Both the position numbers and the translations under genes were made by a program. From positions 1 to 64,000 of the forward strand of contig NZ_LTAZ01000008.1 in assembly GCF_001593955.1 (NCBI RefSeq): a stretch of DNA of 64,000 nucleotides. The letters are read 5' to 3'. Of the stretch, positions 63,976-64,000 are shown piece by piece. Origin of the DNA: Halalkalicoccus paucihalophilus (GTDB lineage Archaea; Halobacteriota; Halobacteria; Halobacteriales; Halalkalicoccaceae). Each line of letters opens with the position of its first letter. Position 1 is the first letter of the stretch. The notes under the pieces are model-generated. The model saw only the letters and a list, made by a program, of their open reading frames with translations, did not search any database and was not told the DNA's origin.

Positions 63976-64000
63976 CGGTGCGCCCGATCCCCATCGACCG

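Overview
The window looks like haloarchaeal DNA. The proteins are acidic; secreted proteins carry Tat-type (RR/KR) or lipobox signal peptides followed by Asp/Ser/Thr/Asn-rich linkers. There is a PGF-CTERM protein, an Orc1/Cdc6 protein, two bacterio-opsin-activator-type HTH regulators, HTH-TM and PadR regulators, and several tiny CxxC zinc proteins. No rRNA, tRNA or CRISPR array was found. The genus cannot be set from the sequence alone.

Region 1 (1 to about 20.6 kb) is a visibly more A/T-rich accessory island devoted to the cell surface. It alternates right-handed beta-helix proteins (1-424 partial, 2960-4255, 14476-16155) with NodB-type polysaccharide deacetylase lipoproteins (1310-2662, 4355-5830, 9560-10627). 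It also holds lipoproteins with long low-complexity linkers (6351-7628, 13629-14261), a PGF-CTERM surface protein (17622-18677), small HTH regulators, and a TackOD1-like zinc protein (10816-11820). Between them lie remnants of IS200/IS605 (IS1341-type) elements: a decayed tnpB start with its small RHH gene (8.3-8.9 kb), a tnpB 3' end (19.1 kb), and about four copies of a tnpB-less, roughly 400-bp MITE-like sequence (5.9, 11.9, 16.5, 20.5 kb).

Region 2 (20.6-36 kb) is G/C-rich. It has an orc gene, a xylose-dehydrogenase-like Gfo/Idh/MocA enzyme, a second lipoprotein paralogous to 6351-7628, an SDR, a cysteine-synthase-like PLP enzyme, two membrane proteins, an FxLYD-like lipoprotein with a decayed copy beside it, a complete tripartite tricarboxylate transporter (tctC-tctB-tctA), a 36-residue zinc protein, and a tartrate/D-malate-type dehydrogenase.

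Region 3 (36-53.4 kb) is mixed metabolism and signalling: DoxX, two sugar-nucleotide epimerases, a GH5 glycosidase lipoprotein, a receiver-PAS-GAF-histidine kinase whose receiver aspartate is Glu, AIM24, DedA, an FKBP isomerase, a PQQ-propeller gene broken by two stops that both sit where Trp is expected, an MFS transporter, an alanine-glyoxylate-type aminotransferase, a GH13 alpha-glucosidase, an M55 peptidase, a CinA-like protein and a CBS protein.

Region 4 (53.4-64 kb) centres on a likely exopolysaccharide operon on the minus strand. A membrane deacetylase with a cytoplasmic zinc domain (57383-58738) overlaps by 4 bp a processive GT2 synthase (55860-57386), followed by a UDP-glucose 6-dehydrogenase (54445-55737). 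Two bacterio-opsin-activator-like regulators flank it. Further on are a receiver protein, an MBL lactonase-like/Fe-alcohol dehydrogenase pair, a sugar nucleotidyltransferase and a CBS protein with a perfect 10-bp-arm inverted repeat at its promoter. The deacetylases, beta-helix proteins, epimerases, UGDH, nucleotidyltransferase and GT2 together suggest a replicon rich in making and remodelling extracellular polysaccharide.
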